Positions 28,449 through 38,373 of a DNA stretch of 64,000 nucleotides are shown piece by piece. The translations under genes and the position numbers were made by a program. The stretch's first letter is position 1; each line of letters opens with the position of its first letter. The DNA lies in assembly GCF_026262505.1 (NCBI RefSeq), contig NC_067203.1, forward strand, positions 9,548,001-9,612,000. The letters run 5' to 3'. Below the pieces are notes generated by a model. That model saw only the letters and a list, made by a program, of their open reading frames with translations, made no database searches and was not told where the DNA came from. The stretch is from Trichomonas vaginalis G3 (taxonomy: Eukaryota; Parabasalia; Trichomonadida; Trichomonadidae).

Positions 28449-28905
28449 CAATAATTTCATGAACATTCTAAATATTAGTATTTGCTAGCTACTATCAAAC
28501 CGTTGGCTAGAGAATTGTTTATTTCCATTGAAGGTGGTATCTCGACAGCTAATTGTATTTTTTCAACATCTAATGATACTAGAGAACCGGATAGTAGTTT
28601 GTAAAATGAAAATACATCTAGAAAAGAGAGAGGTTTTATGTGATTGAAAGCAAATTATAAATATTAGTAAAACGTTATACGATTTGTTATCAATTCTGAT
28701 AATTTAACTTATATGAATCAATAGAAAATATATAGATATTTCAATTGCTCTATAGTCAACTCTTGATCCTGTTTTTTATTATTATTTATTTTCAAAATTT
28801 TCAATTGAATCTCTTAGGGATTGAAAAATTTACTACATGTTTCTATGTAATAATAAAAACAAAGAATTTTCTTAAATAACAACAATTTATATTTAAAATA
28901 AAATA
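28449..28905. other. Intergenic
   Basis: AT-rich spacer between two minus-strand genes, nothing further seen. Confidence 0.5.
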
Positions 28906-29862
28906 TTACAATTTAACAACTTTAATAAGAGAGTTTCTTAGGTTATAATCCTTGATGGTTTTGGTCTTGTCAGATATTTGCTGAGGTGGCAAAACCAAAT
29001 CAAGTCTGAATTGATCTGTATTTAAAGAAACAAGAAGAGAAACCTTCTCGTACAATGTGTTAATATACTCATTTTCGCCAATTTCTATTCTGCATTTCTT
29101 TCCATCTGGCGTTTGGATCATTTGAGTCGTTATTTTTCCTGGATCTGCTGGAGGAGGCAAATTCTTAGGCGCAGAAGGCTTGACAACTTCTTCTTCATCT
29201 TCTTCCATCTCAAACTCTTCCATTTCCATTCTTTCAACTATCATATCGATTGGAAGTCCGTATTTCGAGTTTTTGATCAAGAAAGATCTCATGAATCGAG
29301 ACAAATCTTTCTGATTACCTGCTTTGGTCAAATCGACCTTTTCGGTTGTAACAGGATCAATAAAAAGATAAATTGGTAAATCGCGAATTTGATATGCATT
29401 TGTGACCCATTTACCATCAGGTTCTTCAAGGGATGTTACGAAACCTACAAATCTAGTATTCATATAGTCTCTAATGTACCCTTCTGGTTTGAATGGATCA
29501 AAATCTTTAATTGTTGTTTGAGAAACATAAACCACTAACCATCTTCCACGTGTTTGAGCTAAATTTCTTCTTTCTGTAAATTTATCGTTTGTTTCCGCTA
29601 AAACATATTTGAATTCTTCTTCTTTTTCCTTTTCTTTCTCCTTTTCTTTTTCAACAACCTTTTTAGATTTGAATGTGGGCCTTGGGGTTTCAACAGGTGG
29701 TGGTGGAGGATCTTGTTTTGTTGGTGTAATTCCGTATAAAGACATATAAGCATCTTTTGCTTGTGAAATATCCCATCCAACATTAGAAAGAATATCTGCT
29801 GCTTCATCTCTTGTAATAGGAAGTTCTATGATAAGTTGATCAATCAATGCTTCGTGTTCCAT
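28906..29862 (-). CDS. UBA-UAS-UBX protein, UBXN7/Ubx5-like Cdc48 cofactor
   Basis: 318 residues with three domains in the canonical order. A UBA-like helical bundle at 1-44 (LPITRDEAADILSNVGWDIS) binds ubiquitin. A UAS thioredoxin-like domain follows at about 90-205 (RGRWLVVYVSQTT, YQIRDLPIYLFIDPVT), and a UBX domain at about 240-318 (DGKKCRIEIGENEYINTLYE) docks on Cdc48/p97. Between UAS and UBX is an acidic MEMEEFEMEEDEEE stretch where UBXN7 carries its UIM. The protein is expected to recruit p97 to ubiquitylated targets such as cullin substrates. The start is the first ATG, about ten bases downstream of a TCATTTTTTT motif. Confidence 0.88.
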   Translation of the reverse strand: MEHEALIDQLIIELPITRDEAADILSNVGWDISQAKDAYMSLYGITPTKQDPPPPPVETPRPTFKSKKVVEKEKEKEKEKEEEFKYVLAETNDKFTERRNLAQTRGRWLVVYVSQTTIKDFDPFKPEGYIRDYMNTRFVGFVTSLEEPDGKWVTNAYQIRDLPIYLFIDPVTTEKVDLTKAGNQKDLSRFMRSFLIKNSKYGLPIDMIVERMEMEEFEMEEDEEEVVKPSAPKNLPPPADPGKITTQMIQTPDGKKCRIEIGENEYINTLYEKVSLLVSLNTDQFRLDLVLPPQQISDKTKTIKDYNLRNSLIKVVKL

Positions 29863-29872
29863 TTGATTTCAC

Positions 29873-29882
29873 AAAAAAATGA
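29873..29882 (-). promoter_or_regulatory. Initiator-like motif of the UBX gene
   Basis: TCATTTTTTT on the minus strand, ten bases before the ATG at 29,862. Confidence 0.5.
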
Positions 29883-30156
29883 TACTGATCATTTACATCC
29901 AAATTCACTTTTATGAGTTAAATTATCATCATTTATTACTGAATTGTTTTTCCATATTCTTTTGAAAATTATATTTATTATGATTAATCAGGAAACATAT
30001 TACAGCATCTAAATATATACATTTCCATAGAAAAGGTTTCGAATTAATGAAACCCAATGTTAAATATGAGATAATATATCAATTTCAAGTATTCATTAAT
30101 AAAAAATATGTTATTTGGCATAAATATACAAAACAACAGTTTATATAACATAATGT

Positions 30157-31650
30157 TCAATCGGAAACGTCAATTGGAGGTTCAGCTTTAAGCTGCTCTT
30201 GAATCTTTTGAATGAGCATAATTCTTTCATCAAGAAGCTCTTTATCACGCATACTTTGCTGATGAATTGCATCAAAACCAGCATTCATCATTTTCATAAT
30301 ATTATCGAAAGGATCATCATTAGGATTAATGTTCTGAGCAGCTTTAGAAGCGCCTGCTTCATATAAATTAAGCATCGAATCTTCTTGAGCTCTTTCTGCA
30401 TCAAAATTCAACATTAATTTTTCTTCGTTCTCTGCCATATCATCGAGCCAATCTATTCCAGTTTTACGTGGATCATCTAATTCTGCATCTACTTCATCTA
30501 AATCATCACAGAAATCTTTAGCGCATTGCTTTCTGAGCATTATTGATTCATCTAACACAGATATGATTGGTTTTGGCCTTTCATTTCTTGCTGTTTGTGG
30601 AGGCCTCTTTTCAGTCTTCTGAGGCACTTGTTTTGAAGGAACTCTTGAAGTAGAAGGAACATTCGATTCAATTTTATTTTTAGTAACAGGGACTTTGTCT
30701 CTTTTAAGTTGTGAAACAGGATGATCTTTAATCTGTCTTGCAGTTGATACAGTTTTCGGTCTAGCAGTTGTTGGACTTACTTCATTTTTTTGTTTATCAT
30801 TTGATTTCATTTGGGATATCGGTAATTTCTTGATTTCAAGCTGATCTCTCTTTATTTCAGGTTGTTTTCGAGCTGATATTGGCGTATATTCTTTCTTTAA
30901 GTTAGAGTTTGCTATTCTTGCAGTTGTTGGAGAAGATTCTTCTTTGTTATCAGATTTAATAGAAAGATTTTTAAGAGCACTGATACGCTTTTTAATTTCA
31001 TTAGCTGGATTGTCATCATTATTAGGTGTCTTTTTGGTAATATTCGATTTAACATCATTTTGATGGATATTACGTGTTTGTAAATCCGATCTTATGTTCT
31101 TTGTTTTTGCTATGTTTGATGGTCGTTTCGTTGCATTTACCTTCTGATTTTGATCTTCTTCAATATGTCTACGAGATGAAGGAGGTCTATTGTAGCAAGA
31201 GGGGATTTGACTATGTTTCGAAGGAGTTTTATTAGTTTTTGTAGTTTTTTTAGCTGAAATTTCTTTAGTTTCTGTGATTGGAGACTCTTTTGGCTCTTCA
31301 AAGTCAATGTTAACAAAGGAAAGTTTCTTGCGTGCAGATTCTGGAGGAGTATTAGCTTGAAATGATTGATTTTTACTCGATTTTAATTCTTTTTCTTTCG
31401 AATTTTTTGAAGATTTTAACGAAACAGGAGATTCCTGTTTTGTTTTTTTGGTTGCAAATTCATCATCACTAAGTATTTCATTTGAGTCATCGCCATTACT
31501 ATCATTCATCAAAAATTCGTTTTCAAATTCATCGAAACTGCTACTACTTTCTAGATTTCTAACTGTATCAACATCTTTATTACTACTTTGTGAGTTCAAT
31601 GCCATAAGATTCAAGGACGGAATTGCAGCTCCTACCCTTTGTTTTCGCAT
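30157..31650 (-). CDS. Disordered lysine/serine-rich protein with helical C-terminus
   Basis: 497 residues. Residues about 30-360 are low in complexity, rich in Ser, Lys, Asn, Thr and Pro, with scattered short repeats of SPTTARP/TPISARK type that could be phosphorylation or microtubule-binding sites. The last about 130 residues are acidic and predicted helical (LDESIMLRKQCAKDFCDDLD, a TGIDWLDDMAENEEK segment, RDKELLDERIMLIQKIQEQL). No catalytic domain or membrane segment is present. It may be a cytoskeletal or cell-cycle adaptor, which is inference only. Confidence 0.6.
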   Translation of the reverse strand: MRKQRVGAAIPSLNLMALNSQSSNKDVDTVRNLESSSSFDEFENEFLMNDSNGDDSNEILSDDEFATKKTKQESPVSLKSSKNSKEKELKSSKNQSFQANTPPESARKKLSFVNIDFEEPKESPITETKEISAKKTTKTNKTPSKHSQIPSCYNRPPSSRRHIEEDQNQKVNATKRPSNIAKTKNIRSDLQTRNIHQNDVKSNITKKTPNNDDNPANEIKKRISALKNLSIKSDNKEESSPTTARIANSNLKKEYTPISARKQPEIKRDQLEIKKLPISQMKSNDKQKNEVSPTTARPKTVSTARQIKDHPVSQLKRDKVPVTKNKIESNVPSTSRVPSKQVPQKTEKRPPQTARNERPKPIISVLDESIMLRKQCAKDFCDDLDEVDAELDDPRKTGIDWLDDMAENEEKLMLNFDAERAQEDSMLNLYEAGASKAAQNINPNDDPFDNIMKMMNAGFDAIHQQSMRDKELLDERIMLIQKIQEQLKAEPPIDVSD

Positions 31651-31890
31651 ATTCTCCTAAACTAATTTACAAATAAATTGAATAAAATATTTAATTATGA
31701 GGAATTCAACTATGGATCAATTTTCTATAATTTTTAAACCAACTCAGATCATGATACGTTTGAAATTTTTTGTGAGGTTGATTCATTTCCAATAATTTTC
31801 CATGGTGATTCTTCACACCATAAGTCAAAAACCACTGTTTCAAATTTTGAATTTGATTCAAAATTTTGTTTTACATTAACTTTTCCAGAT

Positions 31891-32958
31891 ATGACTAAGC
31901 CTCTCCAGTTTAGAATCCTTCCACTTGTCCAACCAACCGGGGACAAAGGAAAGGCTGATGAACCTAAAATAAGAGCTCTTTGCGCTGAAGGTCTTTCTGA
32001 ATGTCCACCAGAAGATCGCTGTATTGCGTGGCTAGTTTTATTAGGAGTATATCCATCAGACCCACTTACATGGAAGGAAGTTAGGGATGACTTATTTAAG
32101 ACATATAGAGATTTCTGCGATCTTTTCGGAGTCGCTGATTGGCATACAAAGCATTTTAAAGCAAATGTCCAGAAAAAAGCATTAGAAGTCAAGGATTGCT
32201 CGAAAATGCATGTGATTCATAATGATATTGTTAGAACAGGTCGACATATTTTTTTCCTTCCACCAGGCGAAGTGGTTGAACCATACGAAACAGCATGTTT
32301 AGCTCCATTTGCTGAACACATGAGAAGGTTAGAAAGAATTTTATACATTTTCTCAGAATGTAATCGAACTTTATCTTATATGCAAGGGTTCAATGAACTT
32401 TTACCCGTACTGTATTACGTCAACTACCAAGCCCCACAATTATTTGATGACGATCCTTTAATGATTGAAGCGATTTCTTTTGCTTGTTTACAACAATTAT
32501 TAACTACAACCGAAATCAATGTTTTATATACGACTCAAGACCAATCTTCACTAATTCTTCATAAAATGCAAGTTTTCCAGGATATTCTTAAGAAACATTC
32601 TCCAGAATCGTTTGAAACACTCCAAAAGCTTAACATTCAACCACTATTATACTCTTTCAGATGGTTTAACTTATTATTTGCACAGGAATACGAGTTACCA
32701 GTTCTATTAATTATTTGGGATACTTTACTTGCTCACCATGATAATTTGCTTGAATATGCATTCTATTTTGGTGTTGCTTCAATTATGTCTAAGTCCGATT
32801 TCTTAGATGTACATGATTTCGCAAAAACATTAACAAATTTACAAAATCTCAAAGTTTCGAATGTTTTTGTGACAATTAAACGTGCAAAAGAGATGTATCA
32901 AGAAGACCACAAGACAGTCAATTTCTTTGAAAAAATGAAGAATTTCATATTTGTTTAA
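31891..32958 (+). CDS. TBC-domain Rab GTPase-activating protein, TBC1D13-like
   Basis: 355 residues, nearly all TBC domain. Both catalytic fingers are present: the arginine finger in IHNDIVRT (109-116, consensus IxxDxxRT) and the glutamine finger in YMQG (163-166, consensus YxQG). The compact layout and the CIAWLVLLGVYPSDPLTW opening resemble TBC1D13. It should accelerate GTP hydrolysis on a Rab and thereby end a membrane-traffic signal; the target cannot be read from sequence. It lies divergent from the disordered-protein gene at 30,157. The other TBC gene at 33,614 lies downstream and convergent. Confidence 0.85.
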   Translation: MTKPLQFRILPLVQPTGDKGKADEPKIRALCAEGLSECPPEDRCIAWLVLLGVYPSDPLTWKEVRDDLFKTYRDFCDLFGVADWHTKHFKANVQKKALEVKDCSKMHVIHNDIVRTGRHIFFLPPGEVVEPYETACLAPFAEHMRRLERILYIFSECNRTLSYMQGFNELLPVLYYVNYQAPQLFDDDPLMIEAISFACLQQLLTTTEINVLYTTQDQSSLILHKMQVFQDILKKHSPESFETLQKLNIQPLLYSFRWFNLLFAQEYELPVLLIIWDTLLAHHDNLLEYAFYFGVASIMSKSDFLDVHDFAKTLTNLQNLKVSNVFVTIKRAKEMYQEDHKTVNFFEKMKNFIFV

Positions 32959-33613
32959 TATTTTTGTGTTTTGTTTATACATTAAAGTTATAACTATCTC
33001 TTTACCCCAACTGATTATAGTGATTTACACCATTATCAATATATTCATTCAGAGAGATGTTTTCATCAAAATTTACAGAACATATGAGGTAAATTCGAAA
33101 AGACTTAGAAAGTAAATAATCATGAGCTTTGGAAAAAAGATTAGAAAGATATTCATACCGCAAATGAAAAAAGCACTTCTCATAATTATCAAGTCTCTCA
33201 TTTAAAGAGGTTATGATATATAAAAACTCCAACAATTCGCGCATCAATTAAAAGTTATTTTTCATGCTGTTTTATATGTCTCATTTCTGATGAGACTAAT
33301 AAAGGTGAAAAGATTTGTGATGGAAGAACTGTACGATACACTTCTCAGTTGCTAGAAGGAGCATAAGAAATTATCTATCTTATCTTCTCAATTATCTAAT
33401 AAATGATTATCAATGAGTAGAATGAAAGCATCAAAGTTTTCAAAATTAAGTTTTCACTATTCTTCATTTCTATGAAAATGAAGAATAAACAATATAGGCA
33501 CTTAATAGGATATCTCTATATATGTGATTCCGTGTATGATTTAAAAGGAAAAGATTAAAAAAGATATTTTCAATAAGAGACATTTTAAGATATAAAAGAA
33601 AAGGGCCCGATTT
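32959..33613. other. Intergenic, contains a doubtful 80-codon frame
   Basis: A minus-strand frame from the ATG at 33,244 to 33,002 encodes 80 residues (MRELLEFLYIITSLNERLDN at its start) with plausible composition but no known domain. It may be a small gene or a relic. The rest is AT-rich. Confidence 0.35.
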
Positions 33614-35134
33614 CTAACGCAATGTTTTCTTTTGAAGAATCTTCAAGATCTGGTTTGCATTATGTAGCAGGAGGTTAAGATCGACGTTCTTCTTCAATGC
33701 GTGGAATCTCCTAACAAACTCATCGCTGTTTAATGGATTCATCTCAACAAATGACCCGGCTAATGTGTACAAAAGTGACACAATATAACATTGGAAGAAC
33801 TGGAACGAGCTTGAGAACGACAGAACGCTCACCCACAAGCGTCTCAGGTCATCACCCGAGTAGCAAGTGGTGAACCAACTGCTCACGTCGTCTCTAAGGA
33901 AATCTAATGAAACCGCGTGCTTCTGAGTGAGGAGTTGGAGCAAGTCTGGGAAGTTTTCATCGAGGATATAACCTATAGCGATGAAAAGAGGCTTGTTAAG
34001 TGGTTTCGTAGACTGGCGGACGAGATCGCAAAGATTATTGTGGTCGTAGAAGGTTGTGAAGCACCAGAATATGTCTGCTTCACTCTCTTCGGCTGTAAGT
34101 TGGCTTCCATCATGCAAAATGACCTTATCTTTGTCGGCATCGCAGATATAAGAATCAAGGAAAGGAGCGAGGAAATGGACTAAATCTTTTACGTAAGCAG
34201 CGTTATCTAGGTTCCAGTATGAAAGCGTGAGTAAAACATTGAAGGCGATTTTCTGAACATATGCTGGATTTTTGAAATGAGAAAACAAATTTTCGTTGTC
34301 AACGAGATCTTTTTCGAGCAATGCGATGAGATCGCGGAGCTCTCCATAGTTCTTCCATTGACGTGGGGTTGTTGCTTGCCATTGGCGTTTGATTTCTGTA
34401 TATTTCTCTCTGTTTTCGATTGTCTTCCTTTCGCGTTCACTCCTTGGAAGTTTAGCATCATCTGGCTCAAGAAGAAGCTTCCAAAGTTCTCCTGCAACTG
34501 CCAGATCAACGTCTACGTTGTAAAAGATGCTTGGGAAGTTGACGCCATCCTTGATGCAGCCGGACTCATCAAAGAGAGTATGGTACTCGGCGGCAGACAT
34601 TTTCTTGACCGGCTCATCGAAATCAGGTGGGAAAATTAAGTCTGGCTTTTGTATTTTATGAAGCGATACTCGGCTTGGAGCTTTATTCTTGTTGCTCGAC
34701 TGCGGTAGAGCTGTTGAAAGGAAAGGTGTGACGATTGATGCCGATGAATCAAGTGGCTCAAGAAGATAAACGCGAGGATTGCAGTCAGAGTTTTTCAAGC
34801 GAACCTTTCCACCGATGTAGTTAAGGAAGTGAGTGATGTCATTATCGCGAGTGAAGTATAAAACGCAATGAGATCTGGAACCAGATAATGTGACGACAAG
34901 ACGGTCATCGGCATCCATCTCGATCATTGTGAAATCTGATAATTGGAAGACACAATCGGGAATTTGCGCGATACGCTTTGTTTGCTGTTTTCCTTTCATT
35001 CCATCAACAACAAGTTCTGGGAAAAAGGAGAGAGAAACATTGCCATTATTATGCTGCATTTTCAAAAGGCCTTTGGACGTAGTGCCGTCCTCTCCAATGA
35101 GGCACAGGTTAATGTTAGTATCCTGAGCTATCAT
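33614..35134 (-). CDS. TBC-domain protein lacking both catalytic fingers (pseudo-GAP)
   Basis: 506 residues. An N-terminal PH-like region (about 1-110), similar in layout to TBC1D15/17 proteins, leads into a TBC domain (about 200-450). Where active TBC proteins have IxxDxxRT, this one reads LEKDLVDN (273-280), so the arginine finger is Asp279. Where they have YxQG it reads YVKD (314-317), so the glutamine finger is Lys316. The helical scaffold otherwise keeps the TBC pattern (WQATTPRQWKNYGELRDLIA, LSYWNLDNAAYVKDLVHFLA). It probably binds a Rab or another partner without stimulating hydrolysis. Start: first ATG. Confidence 0.75.
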   Translation of the reverse strand: MIAQDTNINLCLIGEDGTTSKGLLKMQHNNGNVSLSFFPELVVDGMKGKQQTKRIAQIPDCVFQLSDFTMIEMDADDRLVVTLSGSRSHCVLYFTRDNDITHFLNYIGGKVRLKNSDCNPRVYLLEPLDSSASIVTPFLSTALPQSSNKNKAPSRVSLHKIQKPDLIFPPDFDEPVKKMSAAEYHTLFDESGCIKDGVNFPSIFYNVDVDLAVAGELWKLLLEPDDAKLPRSERERKTIENREKYTEIKRQWQATTPRQWKNYGELRDLIALLEKDLVDNENLFSHFKNPAYVQKIAFNVLLTLSYWNLDNAAYVKDLVHFLAPFLDSYICDADKDKVILHDGSQLTAEESEADIFWCFTTFYDHNNLCDLVRQSTKPLNKPLFIAIGYILDENFPDLLQLLTQKHAVSLDFLRDDVSSWFTTCYSGDDLRRLWVSVLSFSSSFQFFQCYIVSLLYTLAGSFVEMNPLNSDEFVRRFHALKKNVDLNLLLHNANQILKILQKKTLR

Positions 35135-35891
35135 TGTAAACCTGGTTTTGTAAACCTCTCAAAATAATATTTTTTTTTCATGACAAAAACAAATCAGTTC
35201 AATAGATGATTTCGCGTTACTCGAGTTTTACATACTTTTGGCATCATATTTTCTAAAATTTCAGATAAGTTATGCTTCAATGGCTTTATGGAAAAACGAA
35301 GATACATGGGTTTGGACATTTTGGTCCATAAATTTTATTTAATGATTCTTCATACTTTCATTATATCTCATATATGTAGCATAGTTTTCTAAAAATATCG
35401 CGAACAAAAATTATTTGAAGAAATTGGCTTCACAGACTAATTCTCAGCATAAATTGCTAAAATATTTATTGCCATATGCTTCATATCACTTATAGGCTTG
35501 AGTGAAAAAATTGCTATTTCTCTAGTCAAGGAATCATTGCTAGTATATAAGAAACATGCCTGTCAAATCATCTCAAATTTGATTTCTAAGAATAAGTCTT
35601 CTTAACCATTAATATTATTAAAATTAAATCGAATAATTTCATTTATTACATATTGATGTAATTCATTGTTCATATCCGAGCTAAATAAAAGGATGCTGCA
35701 TTTATATTTTAACTCCAAATAGGTTTCATCATTTATTCAAATAAGAATGAATCTACACTTTGAGTTTGCCGAACAAAATTAATGTATTTCTATATAACTC
35801 TTTTAACAAAAATGATTGCACACATTGAATCTTTATGAGATTCATATTTTTCATTCAAAAAATCGAAAAATAGCTGTTTATAATTTGAAAA
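35135..35891. other. Intergenic between divergent genes
   Basis: 757 bases, AT-rich. A TCATTC motif at 35,851-35,856 is a possible initiator for the next gene. Nothing else seen. Confidence 0.45.
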
Positions 35892-37076
35892 ATGCTGCCA
35901 TCAACTGATGAACTAATTGCAACTTTAAATTTTTATGGCTTGAATGAAATAGGCAAGCAGTTAAACAGTATGGTTAAACCATCGAAGAATAAAGAAAATC
36001 CGCTTATAATTCCTGCATTTAATGATGCATTTTCACTACCTTCTACAGAATTCGGAAAAATCCTAGCTGACTATGTTGGAGAAGAGAGAGTTAATGCCTT
36101 TAAACAGACAATGCTTTCAAAAGAAGATATCAATAAAATACAATTTGATATGAGTTTAACAGAAGTTCAGAATATATTCGGTCCTCAGAGGAAAAATCTA
36201 TTTTCTGATAAAATATTAGCCAAATTCAAGCTCTCTGACGGAAGATTTGATTGTTCTTTGTTCAAGGCTTTTCTATTTCAGCTTTACAATATACAGAATG
36301 GAATTCTCACAATCTTAAAAATAGATCCATTTATTACAAGAACACTTTCTTTAGAAACGTTTCGAAATTATATTATCCAATCTATTCCAACATTCAAATC
36401 ACTTGCTTCATTAGAAACAGATCTAAGCTGGTATAAAGAATTCTACGTTGAAATTGTTGTTTCGGTGTTTTCATTCTTTAATTCAGATATTTATGAACTT
36501 AAACTTGATGCTACATCACTTTTCCAATCAAATACATTCTCAGCATTCGTTAATATGGATATAATCCCTACTCCAGGTATATTTTCAATCAAATCTACAA
36601 CATCAATTTATAATACTTATGTAAATCAGAATTCTAATGAAGAAGGACTTATAGGCAAGCAAAATCTTAAGGAAATTTTCGATTTTAAGTTCTCAGATGC
36701 TTTTCTTGACAGATTATTTGAAATTTTACCAACATTTGAAGGAAAATTAGACTTTTGTGCTTTTCTCAACTTCGTCATTCCACTAAAGAATATGCAATCC
36801 AAACAAGGGATCGGGTTTTTCTTTAAATTAGTTGATATCGATGGAGATGGCTATGTTTCGAACTATGATATCTCATACTTCTACAAATCATTGGTTGATG
36901 AAACAGGATTTACTGAAATTAATTTTGACAGATTTTGTTCTGAAATTTTAGACACGATTTCAGCTGGAGGAAAAGGAGTCACGATCAATCACTTGATGAA
37001 AATGGGTGCATCAACTTTCTTCTTGAAACTGATTGACATTAAAACGTTCATGGAATGGGAAAATTTAATTGGATGA
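35892..37076 (+). CDS. PP2A regulatory subunit B'' type (PPP2R3-like), EF-hand protein
   Basis: 394 residues. The C-terminal third matches the calcium-binding core of B''/PR72 and PPP2R3C subunits: LDFCAFLNFVIPLKNMQSKQ followed by FFKLVDIDGDGYVSNYDISY. The EF loop DIDGDGYVSNYD keeps calcium ligands at the expected places. An earlier, degenerate helical EF-like unit is at about 255-300. The N-terminal part is helical with a LisH-like opening (ELIATLNFYGLNEIGKQLNS). It should direct protein phosphatase 2A to substrates in a calcium-dependent way. The first ATG is used. Confidence 0.75.
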   Translation: MLPSTDELIATLNFYGLNEIGKQLNSMVKPSKNKENPLIIPAFNDAFSLPSTEFGKILADYVGEERVNAFKQTMLSKEDINKIQFDMSLTEVQNIFGPQRKNLFSDKILAKFKLSDGRFDCSLFKAFLFQLYNIQNGILTILKIDPFITRTLSLETFRNYIIQSIPTFKSLASLETDLSWYKEFYVEIVVSVFSFFNSDIYELKLDATSLFQSNTFSAFVNMDIIPTPGIFSIKSTTSIYNTYVNQNSNEEGLIGKQNLKEIFDFKFSDAFLDRLFEILPTFEGKLDFCAFLNFVIPLKNMQSKQGIGFFFKLVDIDGDGYVSNYDISYFYKSLVDETGFTEINFDRFCSEILDTISAGGKGVTINHLMKMGASTFFLKLIDIKTFMEWENLIG

Positions 37077-37481
37077 AATTTTATTTACAAAATAACTATA
37101 TCTATATGTGATATCCCCAAAATATCGAATTGTATCTCATTTGAATACTTACTCTTCTTGAATATCCGAGTTTTACTTTATAAATTGAAATTCTGCATGA
37201 CAGTCTTGTTGACTTCCTCTCATCAAATCATCAAATAATTTTTATATGAACCGGACTAACCTTATCGGACTATTGATTCGTTATTGAAATATAGTAAAAT
37301 TTTCAAATTTGAGAGTAAAATGATGTGAAAAAAAATTTTGACTCCAAAAGATAAACTTTATGAGAATAGTAGAAATTAGTAAATGTCTATATGTTATATT
37401 AATACAATAAAAAACATGTTTATTATTAAATCATTTGTGATGCGATAACTCAACAGTCTTTTAGACAAAATTTTGAATTAA
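37077..37481. other. Intergenic
   Basis: AT-rich spacer; nothing further seen apart from the initiator at its right end. Confidence 0.5.
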
Positions 37482-37489
37482 TCATTTTT
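37482..37489 (+). promoter_or_regulatory. Initiator-like motif of the gene at 37,494
   Basis: TCATTTTT four bases before the ATG at 37,494; supports that ATG over the upstream non-ATG part of the open frame. Confidence 0.55.
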
Positions 37490-37493
37490 GATA

Positions 37494-38303
37494 ATGAGCG
37501 AATACCATTATCGTGCAGACGGAGGCTTTGATATGAGATACTCTTCATCAAAAGCTGCTTGCTCTATGAGACTTTGCAACAGTAGAGGCTTTTCTAATTC
37601 TTCTTATTCATATCCATGCTCACCATCAATTTCGAGTTCATCATCAAGCGGATATCATTATCGTCAAGATGGCGGTCTTGATATGAGATATTCCTCATCT
37701 AAGGCTGCATGTGCAAGCGGATATTGTGATAACAGAGGAAATATGTATTCTTCATCAAATTTGAAATCAGAATCATCAACAAACGTTAAAAGTGAAACCA
37801 AACCAGTTGAAGTCAAATCCGAAAAGAATTCCTCAGTAGGTCATAAGTCACCAAAGGAGATTGAACGTTCAGATCTTGGTCGCACAAAGTATGGATCAAA
37901 AGAAGATGGAACGAATGCAAGTCATATTATGTCTTACCGCGTTATTAACGCCATTCTCAGTACACAGCCTGGAAGACCAATGTCTGAAGAGAACAAGAAG
38001 AATATAATCAGACAACTCAATGATAGAGAAAACTTGCGCAACAAGAGTCGCGCAGGCAACATGTATGGCAATGATGGTTATTCTGGTGATGAATACTACG
38101 ATCAGCAGATCGAAGATGTAATCAGAGGAAATAAAGATCATTTAACAAATCAACGCTGTGTTGATCGCCTCCAAAGACAATGGGCACGCGTCCAACAGTC
38201 TAACATACCAACAAACGTAAAGGAGGCAATCAGGGAAAGCTTTTCAAAGATCCACGATCAAGATGGACATGTCATCATTCGTTCAAATGCTCCTTTAAAT
38301 TGA
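37494..38303 (+). CDS. Protein with duplicated YHYRxDGGxDMRYSSSKAAC motif
   Basis: 269 residues from the ATG at 37,494. A near-identical 20-residue motif occurs twice, at about residues 4-23 and 54-73 (YHYRADGGFDMRYSSSKAAC and YHYRQDGGLDMRYSSSKAAC), separated by a serine-rich linker. Each copy is followed by a Cys and an N-rich/G segment (CNSRG, CDNRG). Residues about 75-120 are Lys/Ser/Glu-rich. The C-terminal about 150 residues are helical and basic (SHIMSYRVINAILSTQPGRP, DRLQRQWARVQQSN). I do not recognise the family. Ordered residues around paired cysteines could bind metal, but no standard finger is formed. Confidence 0.65.
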   Translation: MSEYHYRADGGFDMRYSSSKAACSMRLCNSRGFSNSSYSYPCSPSISSSSSSGYHYRQDGGLDMRYSSSKAACASGYCDNRGNMYSSSNLKSESSTNVKSETKPVEVKSEKNSSVGHKSPKEIERSDLGRTKYGSKEDGTNASHIMSYRVINAILSTQPGRPMSEENKKNIIRQLNDRENLRNKSRAGNMYGNDGYSGDEYYDQQIEDVIRGNKDHLTNQRCVDRLQRQWARVQQSNIPTNVKEAIRESFSKIHDQDGHVIIRSNAPLN

Positions 38304-38373
38304 TTTTGTAATGCTTTATTTTCATTTTGTTCATCGAATCAAAAAATAAAACTTTATATAAACTCCTTTTTTT

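Noticed and set aside
31749-32192. 147-codon frame opposite the TBC1D13-like gene
   Set aside because: Shadow of a strongly supported TBC gene.
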